DNA of 64,000 nucleotides from Sphingomonas pokkalii (GTDB lineage: Bacteria; Pseudomonadota; Alphaproteobacteria; Sphingomonadales; Sphingomonadaceae): the NCBI RefSeq assembly GCF_003096275.1, contig NZ_QENQ01000001.1, positions 1,189,144-1,253,143 on the forward strand. The letters are read 5' to 3'. Position 1 is the first letter of the stretch, and every line of letters starts with the position of its first letter. The position numbers and the translations under genes were made by a program. Below, in pieces: positions 1 through 8,511 of this stretch. Below the pieces are notes generated by a model, which worked only from the letters and a program-made list of their open reading frames with translations, was not told the origin of the DNA and made no database searches.

Positions 1-2043
1 ATAGCCGAGGATCACCTCCACCGTTTCCGCAGCCTGTTTGGGATGGCCGAAATAGCGCATCCAGGCATAGACTTCGGGCTGGCCGGTCGAATCCCAGGCC
101 ATTTCGCTGCCGAACGGATAGGCGAGGCCCTTCCAGTGATCCGCGCGGCCCTTCATCAAGCCTTCGATCTGGGCGGCGTGCTGCGTCAGTCCTTCGCGCT
201 TCAGGGCGTTAAGGATATCGACAAAAACGTTGCCCTCCATCTGGCCGAACTGGGTGTAGTAGGGCGCGTCGCGCATCATCGCCACGATCGTCCAGCGGGC
301 ATGGTCGAGATACCAGCGCCAATCGTGATGCGTCACCAGCCCCGGGTGGTTGCGCGCGAGCCGGTAGAGCACCCAATAGCCGAGCGCGACGTGCGGATAG
401 TTGAACGAGCGGCCGAGATCGTCGGCCTCTTTCTTCGGCCAGCTGGTCCAGCTCGACCAGTCGGATGCCGGATCGTAGAAGCCGTGGAACGCGGCGGGAT
501 CGTAATAGAAAAGGCTTTTCTTCACGGCTCCGGCATGATCGCCCCCGGCGACCTGCAGCTTGCCGAGGATCGTCTGGTCGATCACGGTTTCCAGCTTGGC
601 GATCTCGCCCGCATCGGGATTGTCGAGCTGCTTCATCACGGCGGCGATCCAGCCGCCGGCACCGCCTTCGTCGCTCATCCCGGCGATCCAGACACGCGGC
701 TCCTGGGTGAGGATCCGCGCGCTCGCGCGGTCGTAGCTGAGGATCGCGGGCGCGCGATGGAAGGGATCGTTCGCGTCGTCGAACCACTGTTCCGTCGTGG
801 TGAAGCGGCCCAGATCGGCCATTGTCTGTTCGAGCGGCTTGGTGACGAAATAGCTGACGGTCTGCGCGGTGCCATCGGCATAGGTGATCGTCACCCGCGC
901 GCGCCCCCAGCCCAGCCCGCGCACCGCATAGCGGCGCCAGCCGTTCACCGTTCCCGCTGCCGAGACCGTCATCGCGCCGGCCGGTGCCACGTCGATTCGG
1001 GCGACGGGTGCCCGGTAGCGGAGGAAAAGCGAGGCTTCGAGGTCGTTCGGCACGACATAGCCGGGCACGCCCAGCGCGACGGGGCGGCCCTGCGCGACCA
1101 GCGCCGGCTGGATGCCACGGATCGACGGCGCCTGCACCAGCCGCACGCCGATGCTGCGCGCCGCGCCCGGGGCCAGGGTGAAGCTGGTCGGCACGTTCCA
1201 TTGCTCGCCCGCGCCGCGCCATTCCTGCTCGGCAAAGCCCCTGGACGCGATCGTCCAGTCGTAAAAGCCTTCGGAGACCTGGCTGCGCGGGCTCTTGTCG
1301 GTGAACACCGCGCCGGCGCCGGCCTCTTTCGGCGTCTTGAGCGGTGCATAGGCTTCGAGCGGGGTGCGGCCATCGGGCAGCACCAGCAGCGCCGGCCCCT
1401 TGCCGTTCAGGCGCGTGACCTGAAGATAGCCGGCATCGCGGCCGATATAGGGGTCGACGAAGCTCGCCTGGGCATGGGCGGTTTCGAGCGTGCGATCGCG
1501 GATGATATTGTCGAATACCATCGGCAGGCCGAGGCCGCCGATCTCGATCGGCTTGTCGGTGGGGTTCACCAGCCGGAAGCGCAGCACCGGCACGCCGCCC
1601 TGGTTCAGCCAGCGCCGTTCGATTCGCAGCGGGAAGCCCGGCCCCATGCTGGCGCTGATATCCGCGGCTGCGAACACATTGCCGCCGGTGGCGAGCAGCC
1701 GGATCGGCCGGCGGAGGTGCCAGGATGCGAAATCCCGCCAGCCGCCGCCTGCGCTGCGCAGCCGCACATCGATATCGCCGATATGGGCATAGCCATCGCC
1801 CTGTCGCTCCGCCTCGCGGTTGCCCGGCACGAAATCGAAGGCGGGTTCTGTGACGGGGGATAGCCGTGCCAGCGTCTGGGTATCGCTGCGCAGGGCAAGC
1901 GCGAAGCCGCCGATACGAAAGGCGGTGCTGTGCACCGGCGGGAAGGTGGTGGTTGCGCCGGGCGCAGCGGGCACTGCCACCAGCGGCATCGTCATGCCGC
2001 CAAAGGCGACGGCGGCGAGGAAAATCGAGCGAAGCTTGCGCAT
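1..2043 (-). CDS. DUF5695-like secreted carbohydrate-active protein (3' end outside window)
   Basis: The reading frame stays open for 681 codons and runs off the window start, so the C-terminus is missing. It starts at an ATG with a typical Sec signal (charged MRKLRS, then a hydrophobic Ala/Val/Pro-rich stretch to about residue 30). The middle is rich in Trp, Tyr and Asp, and the second half has a helical (alpha/alpha)-barrel character with motifs such as FYDPAAFHGFYDP. This matches my memory of the DUF5695 family, 800-900-aa proteins found among glycosidases. The family name is recalled, not searched. It is divergent from the GH127 gene and shares a 126-bp control region with two palindromes. 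A periplasmic role in breaking down plant oligosaccharides is inferred. Long ORFs in the other frames here are shadows. Confidence 0.75.
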   Translation of the reverse strand, partial: MRKLRSIFLAAVAFGGMTMPLVAVPAAPGATTTFPPVHSTAFRIGGFALALRSDTQTLARLSPVTEPAFDFVPGNREAERQGDGYAHIGDIDVRLRSAGGGWRDFASWHLRRPIRLLATGGNVFAAADISASMGPGFPLRIERRWLNQGGVPVLRFRLVNPTDKPIEIGGLGLPMVFDNIIRDRTLETAHAQASFVDPYIGRDAGYLQVTRLNGKGPALLVLPDGRTPLEAYAPLKTPKEAGAGAVFTDKSPRSQVSEGFYDWTIASRGFAEQEWRGAGEQWNVPTSFTLAPGAARSIGVRLVQAPSIRGIQPALVAQGRPVALGVPGYVVPNDLEASLFLRYRAPVARIDVAPAGAMTVSAAGTVNGWRRYAVRGLGWGRARVTITYADGTAQTVSYFVTKPLEQTMADLGRFTTTEQWFDDANDPFHRAPAILSYDRASARILTQEPRVWIAGMSDEGGAGGWIAAVMKQLDNPDAGEIAKLETVIDQTILGKLQVAGGDHAGAVKKSLFYYDPAAFHGFYDPASDWSSWTSWPKKEADDLGRSFNYPHVALGYWVLYRLARNHPGLVTHHDWRWYLDHARWTIVAMMRDAPYYTQFGQMEGNVFVDILNALKREGLTQHAAQIEGLMKGRADHWKGLAYPFGSEMAWDSTGQPEVYAWMRYFGHPKQAAETVEVILGY

Positions 2044-2084
2044 TCCCGTTGTAGATCATGGGGGCGGAAACGCGTCAACGATAT

Positions 2085-2095
2085 TATACGGTATA
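2085..2095. promoter_or_regulatory. Odd palindrome TATAC-G-GTATA in divergent control region
   Basis: Perfect 5-bp arms around a single central G lie in the 126 bp between the DUF5695-like gene and the GH127 gene. It sits about 45 bp from a second palindrome. A repressor site for the divergent pair is likely but the regulator is not in the window. Confidence 0.4.
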
Positions 2096-2139
2096 TTGTT
2101 GCGTGATCCGGCGTTGACCGGCAGCGCAGAGCTTCGTAG

Positions 2140-2151
2140 ATCGTATACGAT
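2140..2151. promoter_or_regulatory. Palindrome ATCGTATACGAT, candidate GntR-type operator
   Basis: A perfect 12-bp palindrome lies 18 bp before the GH127 start. Its core T-N-GTATAC-N-A resembles operators of FadR/UxuR-type GntR repressors that control sugar-acid genes (established for that family). The same core occurs at 8069-8078 before the first TonB receptor. No GntR gene is present in this window. Confidence 0.45.
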
Positions 2152-2169
2152 AATGCGAGGGGATGACGA

Positions 2170-4545
2170 ATGAACAGAACGCGCAGGGAAGTGCTGGCGG
2201 GTACGAGCGGTGTCTTTCTCGCCGCCGGCGGCGGCATCGGGCTTGCCCGGGCGGCTGGGGTCGCAGCGCTGCCTGCAAAGCTAACGCCGCTGCCGCTTAC
2301 CGCGCTGCGGCTGCGCCCGTCCGACTTCGCCAATGCAGTCGCGCTGAACCATCGCTACCTGCTGGCGCTCAGCCCCGACAGGCTGCTGCACAACTTCCGC
2401 AAATATGCGGGAATGGAGCCGAAGGCGCCGATTTATGGCGGCTGGGAAAGCGATACGATCGCGGGCCATACGCTTGGTCACTACCTCACGGCGCTGGTGC
2501 TCACCTGGCAGCAGACCGACGATGCCGAGATGCGTCGTCGCGCGGACTATATCGTCGCCGAACTGGCGGCGGCGCAGGCGAAGCGCGGCACCGGCTATGT
2601 CGGTGCACTGGGACGCAAGCAGCCAGACGGCACGATCGTCGATGGCGAGGCGATCTTCGGCGAGATCATGCGCGGGGAGATCAAGTCCGGCGGGTTCGAT
2701 CTCAACGGGTCCTGGTCGCCGCTCTATACGGTGCACAAGCTGTTCGCCGGGCTGCTCGACGTCCATGTCGGCTGGGGCAACCCCCAGGCGCTGCAGGTGA
2801 CGCTGGGCCTGGCCAGCTATTTCGAACGGGTGTTCGCTGCGCTCGACGACGATCGGATGCAGCAGGTGCTGGGCTGCGAATATGGCGGGCTGAACGAAAG
2901 CTTCGCCGAGCTTTATGCCCGCACCCGCGATCCGCGCTGGATGGTGGTGGCGAAGCGGCTGTACGACAACCGGGTGCTCGATCCGCTGAAGGCGGGGGAG
3001 GACAAGCTCGCCAATTTCCACGCCAATACCCAGGTGCCCAAGCTGATCGGGCTGGCGCGCATCCACGAACTGACCGGCGATGGCGGCGACGCCGCGGCAG
3101 CGCGGTTCTTCTGGGAGCGGGTGACGCAGCACCACAGCTATGTGATCGGCGGCAATGCCGACCGCGAATATTTCGCCGCGCCGGACAGCATTGCGCTGCA
3201 CATCACCGATCAGACGTGCGAGCATTGCAACACCTACAACATGCTCAAGTTGACGCGACATCTGTTCGCCTGGAAGCCCGATGCGTCGCTGTTCGACTTT
3301 TACGAGCGGGCACATCTGAACCATGTGATGGCGGCGCAGGATCCGAAGACCGGCGGCTTCACCTATATGACGCCGCTGATGAGCGGGGCAGTGCGCCAGT
3401 TCGCGCAGCCCGATCGGGAGGAATTCTGGTGCTGCGTCGGCTCCGGCATGGAAAGCCATGCCAAGCATGGCGAAGCGGCGTTCTGGGAAGGCGAAGGGAC
3501 GTTCCTCGTCAACCTGTACGTGCCGGCGGAGGTGACGTGGAAGGCGCAAGGGGCGCGGCTGGTGCTCGATGGCAGCTATCCGATCGGCGGCACGGCGACA
3601 TTGACGGTGGCGGCGCTGGCCAAGCCGGGCCGCTTCGCCATCGCGTTGCGCGTGCCGGGATGGGCGAAGGGCCGGGCGGTAGTGACGGTCAACGGCAAGC
3701 CGGCCGGCGCCATGTTCGACAAGGGCTATGCGATCGTCGCACGGGCATGGAAGCCGGGCGACGCGCTGGCGATCACCTTGCCGATGGAGCCCCGGCTGGA
3801 AGCGACGCCGGGCGATGATTCGGTCGTGGCAGTGCTGCACGGGCCGCTGGTGCTGGCGGGCGATCTGGGCGCGGCATCCGATCCGTGGGACGGGGCGGAC
3901 CCGGCGATGGTGGGGCAGGATCTGCTCGCCGGATTCCGTGCCGAGGCCGAGCCTGCCGTCTATGCCACCCAAGGGGTGGTGCGCCCCGGCGATCTGCGTT
4001 TCGTCCCCTTCTATCGCCAGGCGGATCGGCGCAGTGCCGTCTATTTCAAGCGCTTCGGCGAAAACGCATGGAAGGCCGAGCAGGCTACCTATTTCGCCGA
4101 GCAGGCACGGCTGAAGGACGTGCAGGCGCGCGCGGTGGACGTGATGCATCTGGGCGAGATGCAGCCGGAACGCGATCATGATCTGCGCACGGGCGGTGCG
4201 TCCTACCCCGTCGCCTATCGCGGGCGACAGGGGCGGGATGCGCGCTCGGGCGGCTGGTTCGACTTCCGGTTGAAGACGCGCGAAGGCCCGCTGGTGCTCC
4301 AGGCGACCTATTGGGGCGGCGAGCGCAGCCGCGCTTTCGACATTCTGGTCGACGATGTGAAGATCGCGACCCAGCATCTGGAGGAGAGCGATCGGCCGGG
4401 GAAGTTCTTCGATGTCGAATATCCGCTGCCGGAAGCGCTGACCAAGGGCAAGCAATCGATCCGCGTGCGGTTCGTGCCGAAGGATCGCGATACCGCCGGT
4501 CCGGTGTTCGGCGTGGTGCTGTTCACCGCACGCACGTCCGGATAG
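2170..4545 (+). CDS. GH127 beta-L-arabinofuranosidase-like glycoside hydrolase
   Basis: The 791-aa protein starts with a twin-arginine-type signal (RTRREVLAG, then a Gly/Ala-rich hydrophobic run). The catalytic domain carries the GH127 hallmarks: CEHCNTYN at residues 350-357 and WCCVGSG with Cys421-Cys422. In the family, a Glu and three Cys in these two motifs bind zinc, and one of the Cys is the nucleophile. All are present. Beyond about residue 530 come beta-domains like DUF4986 and DUF6805, which often follow GH127 domains in Bacteroidetes and Caulobacterales enzymes. It likely removes L-arabinofuranose or a related sugar from plant glycans or glycosides in the periplasm. A GAGGGG ribosome site lies just upstream. 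The 881-aa ORF on the opposite strand is a shadow. Confidence 0.9.
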   Translation: MNRTRREVLAGTSGVFLAAGGGIGLARAAGVAALPAKLTPLPLTALRLRPSDFANAVALNHRYLLALSPDRLLHNFRKYAGMEPKAPIYGGWESDTIAGHTLGHYLTALVLTWQQTDDAEMRRRADYIVAELAAAQAKRGTGYVGALGRKQPDGTIVDGEAIFGEIMRGEIKSGGFDLNGSWSPLYTVHKLFAGLLDVHVGWGNPQALQVTLGLASYFERVFAALDDDRMQQVLGCEYGGLNESFAELYARTRDPRWMVVAKRLYDNRVLDPLKAGEDKLANFHANTQVPKLIGLARIHELTGDGGDAAAARFFWERVTQHHSYVIGGNADREYFAAPDSIALHITDQTCEHCNTYNMLKLTRHLFAWKPDASLFDFYERAHLNHVMAAQDPKTGGFTYMTPLMSGAVRQFAQPDREEFWCCVGSGMESHAKHGEAAFWEGEGTFLVNLYVPAEVTWKAQGARLVLDGSYPIGGTATLTVAALAKPGRFAIALRVPGWAKGRAVVTVNGKPAGAMFDKGYAIVARAWKPGDALAITLPMEPRLEATPGDDSVVAVLHGPLVLAGDLGAASDPWDGADPAMVGQDLLAGFRAEAEPAVYATQGVVRPGDLRFVPFYRQADRRSAVYFKRFGENAWKAEQATYFAEQARLKDVQARAVDVMHLGEMQPERDHDLRTGGASYPVAYRGRQGRDARSGGWFDFRLKTREGPLVLQATYWGGERSRAFDILVDDVKIATQHLEESDRPGKFFDVEYPLPEALTKGKQSIRVRFVPKDRDTAGPVFGVVLFTARTSG

Positions 4546-4592
4546 CCTGACGCCTGTCCTCTCCTTCTCCTCCTGCGAGCGAGCCTGCATCG

Positions 4593-6356
4593 ATGAACGC
4601 CAAGCCCCTGCTGCCCCTGATCCTGTTCGCGCTCGCCGCGCCTGCCGCTGCAGGCACGCCGCCCGCGCGGACGCCGATGTCCGCCGACGCACGGTTGAAG
4701 GCCCTCTACACAGCGGAATATGCCTGGCGCCGCCAGCAGCAGGGGCCGGGGGAGGATACGCCCAACGGCCCCGCCGGCGGCCTGCCCGATGCCGGCCCTG
4801 CCGCCCAGGCCGCGCGCCTTGCCCGCTGGACCGAGACGGCACGGCAACTGGCGGCGATCGATCCCGCCAAGCTTTCGGCCAAGGGGCGGATCGATTACCT
4901 CGTCTATAAGGGGCAGATCGATGCACTGCTCGCCGAACAACGGTTCCGCGATTATGAAAAGCCGCTCACCTCGGACACCAGCTTCTGGAGCGACGTGGCG
5001 GAAGCGGCGCGCGGGCGGTTCGTGCGCGAGGCCGATTACCGCGCCTATCTGAAGACGCTGCGCGACGTGCCGCGCTACTTCGATCAGAACATCGCCAATA
5101 TGCGTGCCGGGTTGCAGCGCGGCTTCACGCCGCCGCAAATCACCCTGGCCGGGCGCGACATCGGCGTGGCGCAGGTGGTGGAGGCGCCGGGCGACGACAA
5201 TCTGTTCTATGCGCCGTTCCGGCAGTTTCCGGCCGCGATCCCTGCCGCCGTGCAGGAATCGCTGCGGCGCGAAGGGATGGCGGCGATACGCGAGGCGGTG
5301 ATCCCGGCGCACGCCAAGCTGCTGCAATTCCTCCGCACGGAATATATGCCCGGTGCGCGCAAGGCGCTGGCTGCCACCGATCTGCCCGATGGCCAGGCCT
5401 ATTACCGTTCCAAGATCCGCGAATATGTGACGCGCGACATGACCGCCGAGCAGGTCCATGCGATCGGCGTGCGGGAAGTGGCGAAGATCCGCGCCGAGAT
5501 GCTGGCGGTGATGCGCGAGGTGAAGTTCGATGGCGATCTGACCGCCTTCCTCACCTTTCTGCGCACCGATCCGCGCTTCTACCCGAAGACGCCGCAGGAA
5601 TTGCTGGAGCACGCCGCCTGGATCGCCAAGACCTTCGATGGCAAGGCCAGCCAGTATTTCGGCCGGCTGCCGCGCAGCCGGTTCGCGATCAAGCCGGTGC
5701 CGGCCGATCTCGCGCCCTTCTACACCAGCGGCCGGGGCGGGCCGGGCATCTATCTGCTCAACACCTATGACCTGAAATCGCGGGCCAATTATCAGCTCAC
5801 CGCGCTGACCCTGCACGAAAGCGCGCCGGGCCATGCGTTCCAGATGCCGCTCGCCAATGAGAACAAGGAGCTGCCGGCGTTCCGGCGCGAAACCTATCTT
5901 TCCGCTTATGGCGAGGGCTGGGCGCTCTATTCGGAGAAGCTGGGCGTCGAGATGGGCATGTACGAAACGCCCTATGACCGGTTCGGGATGCTCAGCTACC
6001 AGATGTGGCGCGCGTCGCGACTGGTGGTCGACACCGGCATCCACGCGCTCGGCTGGAGTCGCGAGAAGGCGCAGCAGTTCCTGCGCGACAATACGGCGCT
6101 GAGCAATCACGAGATCGAGACCGAAGTCGATCGCTACATCGCGTGGCCGGGGCAGGCGCTGAGCTATTATATGGGCGAACTGGCGCTGCTCGACGCGCGG
6201 GCGCGGGCGGAAAAGGCACTGGGCGGGCGCTTCAACATCCGTGCCTGGCACGATGCGATGCTGCAGCTGGGATCCGTGCCGCTGACGGTGATCGACCTGC
6301 GCACCGACCAGTTCATCCGGGACGGCGGCAAGGGGCCCTATCCCGACGAGGAATAG
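4593..6356 (+). CDS. DUF885 family secreted metallohydrolase
   Basis: The 587-aa protein starts with a Sec signal (MNAKPLLPLILFALAAPAAAG). The DUF885 signature HESAPGH is at residues 408-414, and YGEGWALYSEKLG follows, as in this family of putative zinc carboxypeptidase-like enzymes. The length is normal for the family. The true substrate is unknown; members are annotated as peptidases or hydrolases without firm biochemistry. It lies 47 bp after the GH127 gene on the same strand, so co-transcription is possible, but it may simply be a neighbour. Confidence 0.88.
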   Translation: MNAKPLLPLILFALAAPAAAGTPPARTPMSADARLKALYTAEYAWRRQQQGPGEDTPNGPAGGLPDAGPAAQAARLARWTETARQLAAIDPAKLSAKGRIDYLVYKGQIDALLAEQRFRDYEKPLTSDTSFWSDVAEAARGRFVREADYRAYLKTLRDVPRYFDQNIANMRAGLQRGFTPPQITLAGRDIGVAQVVEAPGDDNLFYAPFRQFPAAIPAAVQESLRREGMAAIREAVIPAHAKLLQFLRTEYMPGARKALAATDLPDGQAYYRSKIREYVTRDMTAEQVHAIGVREVAKIRAEMLAVMREVKFDGDLTAFLTFLRTDPRFYPKTPQELLEHAAWIAKTFDGKASQYFGRLPRSRFAIKPVPADLAPFYTSGRGGPGIYLLNTYDLKSRANYQLTALTLHESAPGHAFQMPLANENKELPAFRRETYLSAYGEGWALYSEKLGVEMGMYETPYDRFGMLSYQMWRASRLVVDTGIHALGWSREKAQQFLRDNTALSNHEIETEVDRYIAWPGQALSYYMGELALLDARARAEKALGGRFNIRAWHDAMLQLGSVPLTVIDLRTDQFIRDGGKGPYPDEE

Positions 6357-6461
6357 GCCGGAGTCCGTACTAGCCCCAATTCAGCCGCGGTCTCGCGCGG
6401 CGCATGACATGCCGGAAACCCGCATCCGCCGCCCCCGCGCGGCACGAGCATGGAGCCCGGC

Positions 6462-7853
6462 ATGTCCTTCGCGACCACCAATCCCTATACCGGCGAAACG
6501 CTGAAGACCTTTCCGACGGCGACCGACGACGAGGTTCGCACCGCGATCGATCGCGCGCATCGGGCCTTTCTCGGCTGGCGCGATGCCAGTTTTGCCGAAC
6601 GTGCGGCGGTGATGCGGGCGGCGGCGGCGATCCTGCGCCGCGACGTGGAGAAATATGCCCCGCTGCTCACGCTGGAAATGGGCAAGCTGATCGGCGAGGC
6701 GAAGGCGGAAGTGGAACTGTCCGCCGCGATCTTCGACTATTATGCGGAAAATGCCGAGCGGCTGCTCGCCCCGGAACCGCTGCCGGTGGCCGATCCGGCC
6801 GAGGGGCAGGCGGTGCTGGTGTGCGATCCGCTGGGCGTGCTGCTCGCGATCGAGCCGTGGAATTTCCCCTATTACCAGATCGCCCGGATCATCGCGCCGC
6901 AGCTTTCGGCCGGCAACACGATCCTGTTGAAGCACGCCTCGAACGTGCCGCAATGCGCAGCGGCGTTCGAGGCGCTGATGCGCGAGGCGGGACTGCCGGA
7001 AGGAGGGTTCCTGAACCTCTATGCCGCGCATGATCAGGTCGAACTGATCCTCGCCGATCCGCGCGTGCACGGGGTGGCGCTTACCGGGTCGGAAGCGGCC
7101 GGCGCGCAGGTGGCCGCGATCGCGGGCAAGGCGCTGAAGAAATCGACGATGGAACTGGGCGGTGCCGATGCGTTCGTCGTGCTGAAGGACGCGGACCTCG
7201 AAAAGACCGTGCGATGGGCGGTGTTCGGCCGCCACTGGAATGGCGGGCAGGTGTGCGTCTCCTCGAAGCGGATGATCATCGCCGACGAACTCTATGACAG
7301 CTTCCTGGCGCGGTACCGGGAGGGCGTGGCGGCGCTGCGCATGGGCGATCCGTTCGATGCCGAGACGACGCTGGCGCCGCTCTCCTCGCAAAAGGCGGCG
7401 GACGATGTGCGGGCGATGGTTGCCCAGGCCGTCGCCCATGGCGCGACCGCCACGCCCGTGGGCCCGGACGTGCCGAACCAGGGCGCGTTCGTGCAGCCCG
7501 TGATCCTGACGGACGTGGGGGACAGCAATCCTGCCCGGCACTGGGAGTTTTTCGGCCCGGTTTCGATGCTGTTCCGTGCCCGCGACGAGGAGGATGCGAT
7601 CCGCATCGCCAATGATTCGCCCTTCGGTCTCGGCGGTTCGGTGTTCACCTGCGATCCCGAACGCGGCGCGGCGGTGGCTCGGCGGATCGAGACCGGGATG
7701 GTGTTCGTCAATCACCCGACGATGGTGAAGGCCGATCTGCCGTTCGGCGGAATCCGCCGTTCCGGCTATGGCCGGGAACTGCTCGGTCTGGGGATCCGCG
7801 AGTTTGTGAACCACAAGCTGATCGACATCGTCGATATCGACGCGCCGTTCTGA
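6462..7853 (+). CDS. gabD: NAD(P)-dependent succinate-semialdehyde dehydrogenase family protein
   Basis: This aldehyde dehydrogenase of 463 aa has the catalytic Cys265 in GGQVCVSSKR and the general-base Glu231 in ELGGADAF. The cofactor-binding segment EPWNFPYYQ lies at about residues 130-138. Length and sequence fit the short GabD-like cytosolic succinate-semialdehyde dehydrogenases. The ATG at 6462 was chosen because GGAG sits 6 nt before it; an in-frame ATG at 6450 lacks a good site. It probably oxidises a small aldehyde from sugar or amine breakdown to its acid. The exact substrate cannot be told from sequence, so the symbol is tentative. Confidence 0.85.
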   Translation: MSFATTNPYTGETLKTFPTATDDEVRTAIDRAHRAFLGWRDASFAERAAVMRAAAAILRRDVEKYAPLLTLEMGKLIGEAKAEVELSAAIFDYYAENAERLLAPEPLPVADPAEGQAVLVCDPLGVLLAIEPWNFPYYQIARIIAPQLSAGNTILLKHASNVPQCAAAFEALMREAGLPEGGFLNLYAAHDQVELILADPRVHGVALTGSEAAGAQVAAIAGKALKKSTMELGGADAFVVLKDADLEKTVRWAVFGRHWNGGQVCVSSKRMIIADELYDSFLARYREGVAALRMGDPFDAETTLAPLSSQKAADDVRAMVAQAVAHGATATPVGPDVPNQGAFVQPVILTDVGDSNPARHWEFFGPVSMLFRARDEEDAIRIANDSPFGLGGSVFTCDPERGAAVARRIETGMVFVNHPTMVKADLPFGGIRRSGYGRELLGLGIREFVNHKLIDIVDIDAPF

Positions 7854-7975
7854 ACGCGAAGGACGCGGGGCGCCGCCGTTCAGATCGCGGAAAGCCCCGC
7901 TCGAAACCGGACCGTTTCGTCTCCGCGCAATGGCGGTGCCTCGCTTATTGCTGCAAATGCGAAATGGATGCCATC

Positions 7976-8340
7976 TGCAATGCAAAATACTGTGACATTG
8001 TAGAATGCAAATATGTCATAATTTCTGTCAAATCGTTCGCGATTGCGATCGGTAATCTTGCGTAAATATTGTATACTATCGTTATAAGGTAGAATAAATT
8101 CAACATTGTTGAAGTTTATATATTATATATTTCTTTTCATTTTATTCTGAATGTCCAGAATAGTTGTAATATTTTTGAAGATGATGGGTATTATTTTATC
8201 ATTTTACGATATGTTTATGATACATATTTTTTAATGGCATTGAACTTATAATGTTATCAATGATAAACTTTGTAAAAAGTTGCGATACTATATCTGAAAC
8301 ATAGAAGTATTGCTTAGTTTTATTGAAGATCGGTCTGCTT
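7976..8340. other. AT-rich non-coding stretch before the TonB receptor gene
   Basis: About 365 bp are strikingly AT-rich (runs such as tatatattatatatttc) in an otherwise GC-rich setting. No convincing ORF is seen on either strand. The stretch holds the GTATAC motif at 8069-8078. It lies within the 658-bp gap between the aldehyde dehydrogenase and the receptor gene and may be a long promoter/leader or imported DNA. Confidence 0.6.
8069..8078. promoter_or_regulatory. T-N-GTATAC-N-A motif, second copy
   Basis: TTGTATACTA repeats the core of the palindrome found before the GH127 gene at 2140-2151. It lies in the AT-rich leader 434 bp before the chosen receptor start. A shared GntR-type regulator is inferred only from the motif. 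Confidence 0.35.
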
Positions 8341-8511
8341 AGTGAGAAATTTCTGGATGATGTTGCGGAAGTATCCATTGAGCTTCCGGGTCCTTTTAAA
8401 GGATCATTAACGTCGCCGATGATAGCGCGCGCCCATCGCAGCACCCGGGCATGGGGTGTGCAAGCGACGAAAAGTCGCTGCTGCGTTAAAGGGAAGGGCT
8501 TGGTGACTTTA

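Noticed and set aside
2281..4926. 881-aa open frame opposite the GH127 gene
   Set aside because: It is a GC-rich antisense shadow: the plus-strand frame has a clear signal peptide and complete catalytic motifs, while this one is Arg/His/Gly-rich with no domain.
7854..8511. Possible riboswitch or small RNA in the AT-rich leader
   Set aside because: No known riboswitch core, no stable stem with terminator and no clear boundaries could be made out by eye.
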